Made by a program: the position numbers and the translations under genes. 64,000 bases of DNA from Microbulbifer agarilyticus (GTDB taxonomy: Bacteria > Pseudomonadota > Gammaproteobacteria > Pseudomonadales > Cellvibrionaceae). Shown one piece after another: positions 9,505 through 19,941 of the stretch. The notes beneath the pieces were generated by a model, which made no database searches, was not told the DNA's origin, and worked only from the letters and a program-made list of their open reading frames with translations. The stretch covers positions 124,001 through 188,000 of the forward strand of contig NZ_JAIUZM010000003.1 of NCBI RefSeq assembly GCF_020171345.1, written 5' to 3'. Within the stretch, counting starts at the first letter, position 1. Each line of letters opens with the position of its first letter.

Positions 9505-10634
9505 ACAGGTACCAGTGATTGGTTGTGCGCGTCACTGCGTGCATCAAATTCCCGCGAAGCATTCTCCCGTGATGCATTGGTCAATGCGCGGCCAGATTTC
9601 CCGTGCAATACGCTGTGGATTTCGGCACAGGTGGCCAGGGCAATGCTTTCCGGAAGCTCGCCGCCCAGGTCGAGCCCGATCGGGGCGCGCAGTACGCCGC
9701 TCAGAAGGCGGTCGGTTTCGCTGGTAGACAGGCCGCTGAGCGACAATACCCGGTCTCTGCGGCTCGTCGGCCCTAGCAGTCCGAAATATCGAATCGGGCG
9801 TTGGTGGAAAATACGTATCGCCGCGGCATCTATATTCAGGTTGTGGCTCATGGCGACTACGCCGTCTACCGAGTCGAGATCCATCAGATCGACCAGCGCA
9901 TCTGGATGGCAGCGATACGCAGTGCAGTCCGGGAAGTAGGCGGCGCGGGCGTTGGCGGGGCGCGGGTCGCACAGGCTCACTTTCCAGCCCTGTGCGTTGA
10001 ATTGCTGGGCCATGGGGCGGGCATCAACGCCGCCACCCACAATAAGGATGTGTGGCCTTGGTTGAATTGGTGTGTTCAGCCAGCGTTCGCCGTCGGTTTC
10101 GATGAGCATGGGGCGTTTCAGCGGAATGCCGGATTCCTGACCGGCGTCGACCAGGGGCCGAAGCTCCGCCTGGCTCTCGCCATTGAGTGCAATCTTCTGG
10201 CGATAGAGCAGTGGTTGGCGTTGCTCAAGTTGCTCCCTCAGCGCGTCCAGGCACAGAAAATTATTCTCTTCGTGAATGGGCTGGAGGAGGATGTCGACTT
10301 CGCCACCGCAGCCAATACCCAACTGAAAGGAAATGTCATCTTCGTCGTTGCCGTCGTAGCGGATGGTTGTGGCCTTGCCGGTGGCGAGGACCTTGCGCGC
10401 GTGGCGCTGGATATCTGACTCCAGGCATCCGCCGCTCAGCAGCCCAAAATAACGCCCAAGATCGTCGCACAGCATCATTGAGCCGGCCTTGCGGTAGCTG
10501 GAGCCGGCAGTCTTGAAAACGGTGCCCAGAACCCACTGCCGCTCTTCCCGCTGGCTGTACCAGATTTCCAGTAGGGTTGAGAGATGGTTGGCGGCCCGAA
10601 AATTGCCCCTGTGGTAGGCAGTCTCAATAGTCAT
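9501..10634 (-). CDS. xdhC: XdhC-family molybdenum cofactor chaperone
   Basis: A 377-residue protein with the N-terminal XdhC domain (GTVFKTAGSSYRKAGSMML, then GLLSGGCLE) and the C-terminal Rossmann domain (ILIVGGGVDARPMAQQF near residue 196). XdhC proteins bind and protect the sulfurated cofactor and insert it into the hydroxylase large subunit. It is the first gene of the operon, so this maturation factor is made together with its probable client. The ATG at 10634 is followed downstream by three overlapping or abutting genes. Confidence 0.9.
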   Translation of the reverse strand: MTIETAYHRGNFRAANHLSTLLEIWYSQREERQWVLGTVFKTAGSSYRKAGSMMLCDDLGRYFGLLSGGCLESDIQRHARKVLATGKATTIRYDGNDEDDISFQLGIGCGGEVDILLQPIHEENNFLCLDALREQLEQRQPLLYRQKIALNGESQAELRPLVDAGQESGIPLKRPMLIETDGERWLNTPIQPRPHILIVGGGVDARPMAQQFNAQGWKVSLCDPRPANARAAYFPDCTAYRCHPDALVDLMDLDSVDGVVAMSHNLNIDAAAIRIFHQRPIRYFGLLGPTSRRDRVLSLSGLSTSETDRLLSGVLRAPIGLDLGGELPESIALATCAEIHSVLHGKSGRALTNASRENASREFDARSDAHNQSLVPV

Positions 10635-10818
10635 TAGTGGCAGGGTATTTGTTCTATCTTGGCTAACGTTTCTCTTGCCACAATAACACGCCGCGGAGGA
10701 AGTTGGTGTGATGGTACTCTCCGCTCGCCGTGTGGCGGGGGCAGCTTAACGAGGACACGATTGGGGCGGTCGCTTTTAGCTGTCAATTAGTGCGGATTGG
10801 CCCTGTCGTTAACAGCAG
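10635..10818. promoter_or_regulatory. Upstream region of the molybdenum hydroxylase operon
   Basis: The 184 bases between arsH and xdhC must hold the operon promoter and the arsH terminator. I see no reading frame and no clear hairpin or operator. Confidence 0.3.
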
Positions 10819-11628
10819 CTAGGGGCCCTTTAGTGCACAGCAACTGGACTTTTGCGCAGCTTGCGGAGCAACCGTGGCAGGCGCAATCTTGGGAGCGCAA
10901 CAAGCGCTGCGTTTAACATCCATTGCGCCGGCGGCTTCTACCTGTTTTTTCAGCGCGTCCGCGGCTTGCTTTGACAGCGCGGCCTTGGCCTCGCTAAAGC
11001 GTTCGGTTAGATAATCGCTCTGGCCACGCATCAGTATGGTGGTTTTTACTAGCTCTTCCAGTACATCGATAACACGGTCGCGGAAGGCGGAGTCTTTGAG
11101 CTTTCCGTCTTCGTCGAACTCCTGCCAAGCCCTGGCAATAGACGACTGGTTGGGGATGGTAAACATACGCATCCAGCGGCCGAGAATGCGCATATTATTT
11201 ACCGCGTTAAAGGACTGCGAGCCGCCGGTAATCTGCATCACCGCCAGGGTTTTACCCTGAGTGGCACGCACTGCGGATTGATCTAGCGGCAGCCAGTCGA
11301 TCTGGTTTTTGAATACCGCCGACATGTTGCCGTGCATCTCGGGGCTGATCCAAACTTGGCCATCACACCATTCAGACCATTCGCGCAGTTGTTGCACCTT
11401 CGGGTGATCCGTACTTTCACCATCGAAAGTCGGCAGGTCGCGCGGGTCAAACAGTCGGGCTTCTGCACCGAATTGCTCGAGCATTTCCATCACTTCGTCC
11501 GCCAGTTTGCGCGTGTGTGAATTGGGGCGCAGGGAACCAAATAGCACCAGGATTTTTGGTGCAACGTCGGTCGGCGAAACCTGTTGCAGCCTGTGTTGAA
11601 TATTCTTGGCCGTGTGGTTGGGAAGCAT
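10819..11628 (-). CDS. arsH: ArsH NADPH-dependent FMN reductase with cysteine-rich C-terminal tail
   Basis: A 269-residue protein. The flavodoxin-like core matches ArsH closely: [15 protein letters not shown] (FMN phosphate loop), [20 protein letters not shown], and the family-typical [19 protein letters not shown] and FTIPNQSS. ArsH oxidises trivalent methylated or aromatic arsenicals in characterised bacteria. I use the ATG at 11628 (AAAGG upstream); a GTG three codons earlier is possible. Oddly, about 45 extra residues follow the core and end with two vicinal cysteine pairs (SACCAP and SSCCAL). An ArsR site at 11722-11750 lies upstream, so arsH likely has its own arsenic-responsive promoter. 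Confidence 0.92.
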   Translation of the reverse strand: MLPNHTAKNIQHRLQQVSPTDVAPKILVLFGSLRPNSHTRKLADEVMEMLEQFGAEARLFDPRDLPTFDGESTDHPKVQQLREWSEWCDGQVWISPEMHGNMSAVFKNQIDWLPLDQSAVRATQGKTLAVMQITGGSQSFNAVNNMRILGRWMRMFTIPNQSSIARAWQEFDEDGKLKDSAFRDRVIDVLEELVKTTILMRGQSDYLTERFSEAKAALSKQAADALKKQVEAAGAMDVKRSACCAPKIAPATVAPQAAQKSSCCALKGP

Positions 11629-11644
11629 TGTGGTCACCTTTAAT

Positions 11645-11690
11645 CTGTATCTATCTGTATCTATCTGTATCTATCTGTATCTATCTGTAT
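11645..11690. repeat. 10-bp tandem repeat (CTGTATCTAT)n in the arsH leader
   Basis: Four full copies of CTGTATCTAT plus a partial one lie head to tail, with related sequence on both sides. The array sits between the ArsR-type site at 11722-11750 and the arsH start codon, so it would be in the 5' leader or next to the promoter. The unit is about one helical turn long and is not a multiple of three. Confidence 0.9.
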
Positions 11691-11721
11691 GTGTATCTGT
11701 CACGTTTTTGTCTAGATTTTG

Positions 11722-11750
11722 ATATTTCTAAAAATATCGAAATATGTGTG
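11722..11750 (-). promoter_or_regulatory. Probable ArsR operator upstream of arsH
   Basis: A 29-base element whose half sites ATATTTC and GAAATAT form an inverted repeat. It matches the element at 12131-12159 in 24 of 29 positions. It lies between the arsR stop and the arsH start and should cover or abut the arsH promoter on the minus strand. Assignment to ArsR is inferred from the pairing of both sites with the arsR and arsH genes. Confidence 0.7.
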
Positions 11751-11790
11751 AAAAAAAACGGGTGCAAGAAACTCCATGCGAGGCGTGCGA

Positions 11791-12093
11791 TCAGTCGCAA
11801 CAGCCTTGCTGCTCAACGCAGCATTCTTCAGCCAAATAGCCCACCAGCGCACTGAGCGCGGGGAAACAGGCTTCACAGCGCAGTACCCGGCCCTGGCGTT
11901 CCTGACTCATTAGTCCCGCGTTCACCAGGCGACTGATGTGGTGGGAGAGGGTTGAGCCGGGGACGTCCAGCGCCTGCTGTATGTCACTTACTGCCAGACC
12001 CTCCGGACCCGCTTTTACCAGCAGGCGATAGATGGCCAGGCGAGTGGTGTGACCCAGCTCGGCGAGTTTTTTGGCAGCGTCTTGATGTTCCAT
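11791..12093 (-). CDS. arsR: ArsR-family metalloregulator with C-terminal cysteine sensor motif
   Basis: A 100-residue winged-helix repressor. Core features are KKLAELGHTTRLAIYRLL, the recognition region QQALDVPGSTLSHHISRLVNAGL, and the wing SQERQGRVLRCEA. It lacks the ELCVCDL metal site found in the DNA-binding helix of the plasmid R773 type. Cysteines instead cluster at the end (CEAC, then ECCVEQQGCCD), as in the Acidithiobacillus ferrooxidans ArsR type, where C-terminal cysteines bind As(III). The reading frame is open further upstream, but the ATG at 12093 matches family length. A palindromic site sits just upstream, suggesting autorepression. No arsenate reductase or ArsB/Acr3 pump is in the window. 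Confidence 0.9.
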   Translation of the reverse strand: MEHQDAAKKLAELGHTTRLAIYRLLVKAGPEGLAVSDIQQALDVPGSTLSHHISRLVNAGLMSQERQGRVLRCEACFPALSALVGYLAEECCVEQQGCCD

Positions 12094-12130
12094 GCCTGAA
12101 CTGTAGTGAGTGCGCTTCCGCTTGTAAACT

Positions 12131-12159
12131 ATATTTCTAGATTTGTCGAAATATTTGTG
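12131..12159 (-). promoter_or_regulatory. Probable ArsR operator upstream of arsR
   Basis: Second copy of the 29-base element with ATATTTC and GAAATAT arms, ending 38 bases before the arsR start codon on the minus strand. Its position fits autorepression. The two copies share arms exactly and differ at five positions, four of them in the spacer between the arms and one beyond the second arm. Confidence 0.7.
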
Positions 12160-12337
12160 ACCGTTAGTCCACACTTTCGCACCGTTCAAATTTTCAGGAG
12201 GGGATGTGGAGGCATTGGTTCGCCTGCTGCATGCCCAGGGTGAGGGCGGCGCAACGAAGGCGAAGCGAAAGTGGGACTTGGGCGGGCTGCTCAGAGCGCC
12301 CGCGTTACTGAATCCCTTTCGCCGGTAATCGGTATTG

Positions 12338-13420
12338 CTAGTTTTTTTGCATGCGCCCCAAGTTTTCTGAGAGCAGGCTGCCGACATAAAGGTAGTCTGG
12401 TGTTTCAAATACGCCGGTGGTGGTGGCATAACCGCCAGAGGGGTCTTGCAGGTCTTGCAAGACCTCACCTGCTTCGTTGATCGCTATGACGTGGCCGTAA
12501 TAGGTGGCTTTGGGGCGCATAAACTGGGGCAGGCGTTGCACGATTTTGCGTAAAAAGGGGCGGCCGGATATTTTGTCCAGCAGCGGGTTTCTCGGCGATA
12601 CCAGACCGACCCAGTATTTTCCATCCAGTCCACGGTTCAGGTTATCGGGGAATGCCGGTAACTCGCCAATTACTTCCGCAAGTGCACCGCGATTGTTCGC
12701 GGCGATACCCACTCGCACTACCCGGTAGTTACCGGTCTCATTGACCAGCACGGATAGCTCATCGGACGCCAGTGCCAGGCCATTGGCGAAATTCAGCCCC
12801 TGATAAATCAATTTTGTTTTGTTGTCCGCAGGCGAGTAGCTCAACACGCGCCCGTGACCACCATGCTCCATCAGGTCTAGCAGGCTGGCGGGGTAGCTGC
12901 CACCCCACTGCTTGGCACCAAACTTCATTGAGGCATCGGTGAAGTAGATGGTGCCGTCGCTGGCGATATCCAGATTATTCGCGTAGAGAATCGGAGATTC
13001 ACCAAGCTTGTTGGTGAGCAGGGTCTGTACACCGGTAGGGCTGATAGAGAGCAGGCCCAGGAAGGCGTCAGCCACAATCAGGTTTCCCTGTTGGTCAAAT
13101 GCCAGCCCAAGCGGGCGACCGCCGGTTTCAGCAAACACCTCATGGTTAGTGCCATCTGCGCTGAGCCGTAGGATGCGGCCCTCATGTACTGAAACATAGA
13201 TCCGGCCCTGGTTGTCCAGCACCACGTCTTCCGGACCAGTCCATTCACCAATGTCGATCTGGTCCAGCTGGGCGAGCTTATCGTTGACCGCAAACTTGCC
13301 GCTATATCCCGGGTTGGCGGGGGCCTGCCACGCCTGGGGGGTGATAGGCACCGGTGCGAGAAGAAAGTAACCAAGTACAAGTCCCAGTATTAGTGTTATT
13401 GAGATGCCTGCTGTTTTCAT
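12338..13420 (-). CDS. SMP-30/strictosidine-synthase-like six-bladed propeller protein
   Basis: A 360-residue protein. The start at 13420 follows GGAAGG by a good distance; an ATG five codons upstream lacks this signal. One N-terminal membrane segment (ISITLILGLVLGYFLLAP) suggests anchoring in the inner membrane with a periplasmic propeller. Repeated blade motifs such as GPEDVVLDNQGRIYVSVHEG, GRPLGLAFDQQGNLIVADA and NLDIASDGTIYFTDAS fit the strictosidine synthase/APMAP branch of lactonase-like propellers. The GLNFANGLALASDE region is typical of that branch. It is divergent from the sulfatase at 13606. Substrate unknown; a lactone or ester hydrolase is a plausible guess. Confidence 0.82.
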   Translation of the reverse strand: MKTAGISITLILGLVLGYFLLAPVPITPQAWQAPANPGYSGKFAVNDKLAQLDQIDIGEWTGPEDVVLDNQGRIYVSVHEGRILRLSADGTNHEVFAETGGRPLGLAFDQQGNLIVADAFLGLLSISPTGVQTLLTNKLGESPILYANNLDIASDGTIYFTDASMKFGAKQWGGSYPASLLDLMEHGGHGRVLSYSPADNKTKLIYQGLNFANGLALASDELSVLVNETGNYRVVRVGIAANNRGALAEVIGELPAFPDNLNRGLDGKYWVGLVSPRNPLLDKISGRPFLRKIVQRLPQFMRPKATYYGHVIAINEAGEVLQDLQDPSGGYATTTGVFETPDYLYVGSLLSENLGRMQKN

Positions 13421-13605
13421 TATTTTCCTTCCCACATAGGCTGAAATTTCGAGTGTGTTGAGTCTATGTGCTTCGACGTGTCAAATCTACAGATGCGAGA
13501 CCAGATGTGTGGCAAGTACAAAGGTGCCACTTACGGCTGATATACGGCTCTTGCTGAATTAGCTTCTATATTCACCGTATTGCGACTATCGATACGGTGC
13601 TTCAT
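13421..13605. promoter_or_regulatory. Divergent intergenic region between propeller protein and sulfatase
   Basis: The 185-base spacer must carry both promoters. I could not identify a convincing operator or promoter pair. Shared control of the two genes is inferred only from their arrangement. Confidence 0.3.
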
Positions 13606-15312
13606 ATGCCTTGCAAGCGGCAGTTCTTTTTGCTTTTTTTCACGTTTTCCACTTTTTTTACTGTATCCGGTTCCGCGGTATCGGATCCGATCGTGCATGA
13701 CGCCGAACATTACATTCTCGAAGCGCAATTCGGTGAGCGCTGGCAGCAGGAGGATCGTCAGCTGAATCAGCGCTTGGCAGAGCTGCGAGAAAAACACGGT
13801 ACGCCGCCGAATATTGTGCACATCATGTGGGACGACACCGCGCTGGGCGAGGTGGGCATCCCGGCCATTCAGAGTGTGCGCGGGTTCAAGACGCCGAACA
13901 TCAACCAAATGGCGAATGACGGCATCAACTTTATGCGTATGTATACGGAGCCCGCGTGTACGCCGACCCGCGCGGCCTTCCAGACCGGGCGTTATGCGGT
14001 GCGCAGTGGCATGCATACGGTGTCGTTTCCAGTGGAATACTCGGGGATGGATGCGGGAGAAGTGACGATTGCCGAGGTGCTGGATAAGGCGGGCTACAAC
14101 ACCGCGTTCTTTGGCAAGTGGCATCTCGGCGATACCGAGTTCAGTTACGCGCATAAACAGGGTTACGATGAGGCCTTTTTCACGCCATACAACCAGGTGC
14201 CCTCCATGTGGATTCCGCAGGCGGAAGTGGCAAATGTGATAACCGGACTCTACCCGGATCTGCATGGCGAGGATCAATACGATCTCGATCAATCTCACCA
14301 GCCCCGCGGTGTGGTGTGGACCATCGAGGGCACCAAGGGTGGTCCCAGCCGAGAGTGGGGCCCTCCACCGGATATCAAAAATTACTGGGATATTGAGACC
14401 GAGGCGCAAAAGCGAACATTGGCCTTTATCGACAAGAGTGTCGCCGACAAAAAACCTTTTTTCATTTCCTATCAGCCGATTTTGACGGCGTTCTTTCCAG
14501 ATCCTCGCGAGAAAAAGCGGCTTACGGCGAATAAAAACGTAGGCGCGGAAGGGTTGGTCAAGCTCGATGCGTTTGTCGGCAAACTGTTTGAACACTTGCA
14601 GAGCCAGGGGGTTGCGGAAAACACCTTGGTGATTGTGATGGCGGATAATGGTCCGTTTATCCACTACGGCCCGCGGGGAATGGTGGAAACCTTATATCGC
14701 GGCGGCAAAGGAGATTTTACCGAGGGCGGGGTACGGGTGCCCATGTTAGCGACCTGGCCGGGGGTCATTAAGCCCGGGCAGATTGTCGGGGATATATTGC
14801 ATGTAACCGATTTGTATACCACCTTCGCCAACCTGGCCGGTGCCAAGAAATATATACCGCGGGACCGGATTATCGATGGGGTGGACCAGACATCGCTGTT
14901 CCTGAACGGGGACGGGTTCAGTCGCCGCGACTATGTGATGATTTACCAGGGGCCAAATTTGGCGGCTGGCGTAAAGGGGCGTTTCAAGCGGGACTGGAAA
15001 AATGCCGAAGTGGGCTTGTCAAAAAACGAGTTCTACGACCTGTTTACCGACCCGCGTGAAATGCATGGCGAGATGATCGAGCAGTTTCATGTAAAGAGCA
15101 TGTTCAACCGGCAGCGGCAGCGCCACGAACTGTGGATTAAAAAATACCCCAATCGCCTGGACGCAACGCCGGGGCCTGCTCTCACAGGCCTCGAAAATGT
15201 GCGTCCCGAGACGGTAGAAATTTATACTGCGCCCGTGGATCCGAAGAAATTACCGTTTGACCCACAAGAGGTGAGCAAGCAACCCTTACCCTTCAGTGGA
15301 AGCGATTTGTAA
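13606..15312 (+). CDS. Type I (formylglycine) sulfatase, arylsulfatase-like, exported
   Basis: About 568 residues from the ATG at 13606; a GTG at 13597 is an alternative. A Sec signal peptide (KRQFFLLFFTFSTFF...SGSAVSD) is followed by the mature domain. The formylglycine signature CTPTRAAFQTG has its modified cysteine at about residue 118. Metal-binding aspartates appear in IMWDDTALGEVG and MADNGP, and the second signature is GYNTAFFGKWHLGD. The enzyme should cleave sulfate esters in the periplasm after activation by a formylglycine-generating enzyme, which is not in the window. It is a clear paralogue of the sulfatase at 62261-63970. The substrate (sulfated glycan, steroid or aryl ester) cannot be decided. 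Confidence 0.92.
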   Translation: MPCKRQFFLLFFTFSTFFTVSGSAVSDPIVHDAEHYILEAQFGERWQQEDRQLNQRLAELREKHGTPPNIVHIMWDDTALGEVGIPAIQSVRGFKTPNINQMANDGINFMRMYTEPACTPTRAAFQTGRYAVRSGMHTVSFPVEYSGMDAGEVTIAEVLDKAGYNTAFFGKWHLGDTEFSYAHKQGYDEAFFTPYNQVPSMWIPQAEVANVITGLYPDLHGEDQYDLDQSHQPRGVVWTIEGTKGGPSREWGPPPDIKNYWDIETEAQKRTLAFIDKSVADKKPFFISYQPILTAFFPDPREKKRLTANKNVGAEGLVKLDAFVGKLFEHLQSQGVAENTLVIVMADNGPFIHYGPRGMVETLYRGGKGDFTEGGVRVPMLATWPGVIKPGQIVGDILHVTDLYTTFANLAGAKKYIPRDRIIDGVDQTSLFLNGDGFSRRDYVMIYQGPNLAAGVKGRFKRDWKNAEVGLSKNEFYDLFTDPREMHGEMIEQFHVKSMFNRQRQRHELWIKKYPNRLDATPGPALTGLENVRPETVEIYTAPVDPKKLPFDPQEVSKQPLPFSGSDL

Positions 15313-15513
15313 CGCCAGCCGATGTCAAGAATACTGGCTGCTACCCACCCTGAGTAACTTTTCGATGGACGAGCTGCTACCGAATGGAAGTTTCTTTGAC
15401 CGCTGGGTTATTTCTGTCAACCCTGACCGTCTACTCAAATGGGTATTGTCGCAAGCACCATGGTCAATGCCCAGCTAGGACATTTAGTAGTTTTGTGCGT
15501 TTGAGGAATATAC

Positions 15514-16425
15514 ATGAGAGATCCACTTGCGAATGCATCCAATATGAATTCGGGTGCTGGAACCGTTGTGGCGGAAGTTTTTGATGAGCGCATATGTAGT
15601 CTGGGCGAGGGACCTCTGTGGCATCCGCAGCGCAAGACCCTGTACTGGGTAGATGTGCTGAACAATAAAGTGTTGGCCAGGGGGCCTCAAGGTACGCAAT
15701 CCTGGGATATGGGTGAAATGCCTTCCGCCATCGGCTGGGTGGATCACAATCGCGCACTAATTGCCTGTGAAAGTGGTTTGTACCTGATGGATTTGAACTC
15801 CGGTGAGAAGACCCTGCTGTGTGCGCTGGAAGCCGATATGCCCAGCAATCGCAGTAACGACGGTCGCGCCGACCCTTGGGGCGGGTTTTGGATCGGTACC
15901 ATGGGAATGAATGGCGAGCCTGATCAGGGTAGCCTCTATCGCTGGTATAAGGGTGAACTGCGTCGCCTCAAGTCAGGGATGACCGTGCCCAATGGCATTT
16001 GCTTTGACCGCGAACGCTGTTACGGCTATTACGCGGACTCCGAAAAACATACCGTTTACCGTGTATTACTCGATACCGCTGATGGCTGGCCTGTGGGCGA
16101 CCCCGAAGTCTTTGTGAACCTGAGTGTACAGCAACTGATACCCGACGGCGCAGTGATGGACGGGCAGGGCAACATGTGGTCCTCACTGTGGGACAGCGCG
16201 CGCACCCAGTGCTTCGACCCAAGTGGCAGGGAAATCGCGGCGCTGGAAGCACCGGTTATTCGCACCACCTGCCCGGCCTTTGGCGGTGAGGATTTTACCG
16301 ATATGTATGTGACCAGCGCTGCGGTTGGCGTGGAAGATCGCCCCGGGGCGGAAGTCGCCAATGGCGTCACACTGGTCTATCGCAATGCGGTGAAGGGACA
16401 GCCTGAGCCCGCGGTTATTGTTTAG
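15514..16425 (+). CDS. SMP-30/gluconolactonase/regucalcin-family protein
   Basis: A 303-residue cytoplasmic-looking protein without signal peptide; the ATG follows TTGAGGAATATAC. Family hallmarks are [18 protein letters not shown] (metal-binding glutamate, about residue 31), [21 protein letters not shown] and [13 protein letters not shown], followed by [13 protein letters not shown] with a likely catalytic or metal aspartate. Members hydrolyse sugar lactones such as gluconolactone, or L-arabinono- or galactonolactones. It lies 200 bases after the sulfatase, so the two may act in one sugar-acid or glycan pathway, but a shared transcript is not proven. Confidence 0.88.
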   Translation: MRDPLANASNMNSGAGTVVAEVFDERICSLGEGPLWHPQRKTLYWVDVLNNKVLARGPQGTQSWDMGEMPSAIGWVDHNRALIACESGLYLMDLNSGEKTLLCALEADMPSNRSNDGRADPWGGFWIGTMGMNGEPDQGSLYRWYKGELRRLKSGMTVPNGICFDRERCYGYYADSEKHTVYRVLLDTADGWPVGDPEVFVNLSVQQLIPDGAVMDGQGNMWSSLWDSARTQCFDPSGREIAALEAPVIRTTCPAFGGEDFTDMYVTSAAVGVEDRPGAEVANGVTLVYRNAVKGQPEPAVIV

Positions 16426-16490
16426 GCCCGCTCCGTTACTCCTTGGCTATAGTTGAGCAAATTTCTCAGCCCGTCGATGGAGTGACGCAC

Positions 16491-18230
<1,740 letters not shown>

Positions 18231-18231
<1 letters not shown>

Positions 18232-18249
18232 GGGATCTTCGAGATCCCC
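18231..18249. terminator. Hairpin between katG remnant and ppnN
   Basis: Perfect inverted repeat GGGGATCT and AGATCCCC around a TCG loop, overlapping the last base of the katG stop codon. There is no U-tract on either side. It lies between convergent genes. Confidence 0.4.
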
Positions 18250-18342
18250 ACGGCTATCGTCCTTTCCGCTAACTGCCGCTTATGTTGATAGCCGGTCTTG
18301 TCCAAAATCCGTCCTTCGATTTTCCCTCCACCCGCTTCTTAT

Positions 18343-19725
18343 TTATTCGGCACTTATCCGATAGCAGGGCTTGTACGCTGTGCCTGGAAGCTTCATACGT
18401 TGTTGCTTTACAAAAGAATTTAACAGCGTGTCCATACTCTGCATTAGGGATGGATCACCGCGGAGTTCGTAGGGGCCATACTTTTCGACGTTGCGGATGC
18501 CTTCATCTTTCACATTACCTGAAACGATACCGGAGAATGCGCGGCGCAGGTTGGCGGCAAGTAAGTATGGCTGCTGGTGATTGTGCAGGGCGAGATCGCG
18601 CATGTTTTCGTGGGTCGGGGTAAAGGGGCGCTGAAACTCCGTGGAAATCTTGAGCTGCCAATTGTAGTAGTAGGCGTCGCCGGTTTCCTTGCGGAATTGG
18701 CGCACTTTTAAGATCCCTGCAGACATCTGCCGCGCAACTTCTTGCGGATCATCGATGATGATCTGATAGCGGGAGCGTGCCTCTTCACCGAGAGTCTCGC
18801 CAATAAACTGATCGATTTGGAAAAAATACTCTTCCGCACTGGCTGGCCCGGTAAATATGAGCGGGAAGGGCTGATCCTTGTTCTCTTCATGCAAAAGAAT
18901 GCCGAGTAAGTAGAGAATTTCTTCGGCGGTGCCTGCACCGCCCGGGAACACAACGATACCGTGCCCGGTACGTACGAACGCTTCCAGCCTTTTTTCGATG
19001 TCAGGCATGATGACCAGCTGATTGACGATCGGGTTTGGCGCCTCAGCAGCGATAATGCCCGGCTCGGTGATGCCGAGATACTGCCCGTCACGATCCCGCT
19101 GCTTGGCGTGGCCGATGGTCGCACCCTTCATTGGGCCTTTCATGGCCCCCGGGCCGCAGCCCGTGCAGATATCGAGGCTGCGTAGGGCAAGCTCATAGCC
19201 CACCGTCTTGGTGTAGTCATATTCTGCACGCGAAATGGAGTGCCCGCCCCAGCATACGACCAGACGCGGCGCACGGGCGCGGTCGAAGGTGCCGGCATTT
19301 CTTAAGATGTGGAATACCGCATCCGTGACCCCTTGCGCCGATACCAGGTCGTAGCGTGGGTCTCCCGTAATCTCGCTTCTGACATAAATGATGTCTCGCA
19401 GCACGGCAAAGAGATGCTCTGCGATGCCCTGAATCATGCGGCCATCGACAAACGCACCTGCTGGTGCGTTACAGACTTTGAGTTTGACCGAGCGCTCTGT
19501 TGGAATAACGGAAATACTGAAGTCGGCGTATTGCTCAAGGAGCTCCTTGCCGTCATCTTGATAGTTTCCGCAATTCAGAACCGCGAGGGCGCAGTTGCGA
19601 AAAATGAGATTTTCGGGCCCGCGACTGGTGTCGGTAAGTTTGTGGATTTCGTATTTGGAAAGGATGTCGAACTGACCCGTAGGTGATACGCGTGCGTCAA
19701 CGAGATCAATCAGTTCAGTGGTCAT
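18343..19725 (-). CDS. ppnN: Pyrimidine/purine nucleotide 5'-monophosphate nucleosidase PpnN
   Basis: A 460-residue protein. PpnN (YgdH in E. coli, about 454 residues) splits nucleoside monophosphates into base and ribose 5-phosphate and is controlled by (p)ppGpp. The LOG-type Rossmann core is clear: VCWGGHSISRAEYDYTK, CTGCGPGAMKGPMKG, and FPGGAGTAEEILYLLGILL with the family PGGxGTxxE motif near residue 280. The N-terminal DUF4478 and C-terminal DUF3412 regions that cap the enzyme are also present. It is transcribed alone, convergent with the katG remnant. Confidence 0.93.
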   Translation of the reverse strand: MTTELIDLVDARVSPTGQFDILSKYEIHKLTDTSRGPENLIFRNCALAVLNCGNYQDDGKELLEQYADFSISVIPTERSVKLKVCNAPAGAFVDGRMIQGIAEHLFAVLRDIIYVRSEITGDPRYDLVSAQGVTDAVFHILRNAGTFDRARAPRLVVCWGGHSISRAEYDYTKTVGYELALRSLDICTGCGPGAMKGPMKGATIGHAKQRDRDGQYLGITEPGIIAAEAPNPIVNQLVIMPDIEKRLEAFVRTGHGIVVFPGGAGTAEEILYLLGILLHEENKDQPFPLIFTGPASAEEYFFQIDQFIGETLGEEARSRYQIIIDDPQEVARQMSAGILKVRQFRKETGDAYYYNWQLKISTEFQRPFTPTHENMRDLALHNHQQPYLLAANLRRAFSGIVSGNVKDEGIRNVEKYGPYELRGDPSLMQSMDTLLNSFVKQQRMKLPGTAYKPCYRISAE

Positions 19726-19902
19726 ACAGCCCCCTGTAATGCTTGTTATTCAGTAACCGTTTTGTTCAATGCCTGGTGCGCCGGTTTGTATTGGGTGCGT
19801 GGCGCCTCGGGGCAGAGGTTTTATTGACCGGTGTCTGATTAAGGATAGCTGACGGGGGAGTCGTGGTTGGGTTTGAGAGAGCAATTTGAAATGGGCAAAA
19901 TG

Positions 19903-19933
19903 AAAAAGCCCCGAACTCTTTCGAGTTCGGGGC
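19903..19933 (-). terminator. Rho-independent terminator of tRNA-Arg
   Basis: Perfect 11-base stem GCCCCGAACTC/GAGTTCGGGGC with a TTTC loop. On the minus strand it is followed by TTTTT, nine bases after the CCA end of tRNA-Arg. Confidence 0.9.
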
Positions 19934-19941
19934 TTCTTGTA

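Noticed and set aside
11645..11690. CRISPR-like array
   Set aside because: The unit is only 10 bases with no spacers, and there are no cas genes in the window.
13531..14664. 377-codon open frame on the minus strand
   Set aside because: Antisense shadow of the first sulfatase; composition rich in Arg and His, with no motifs.
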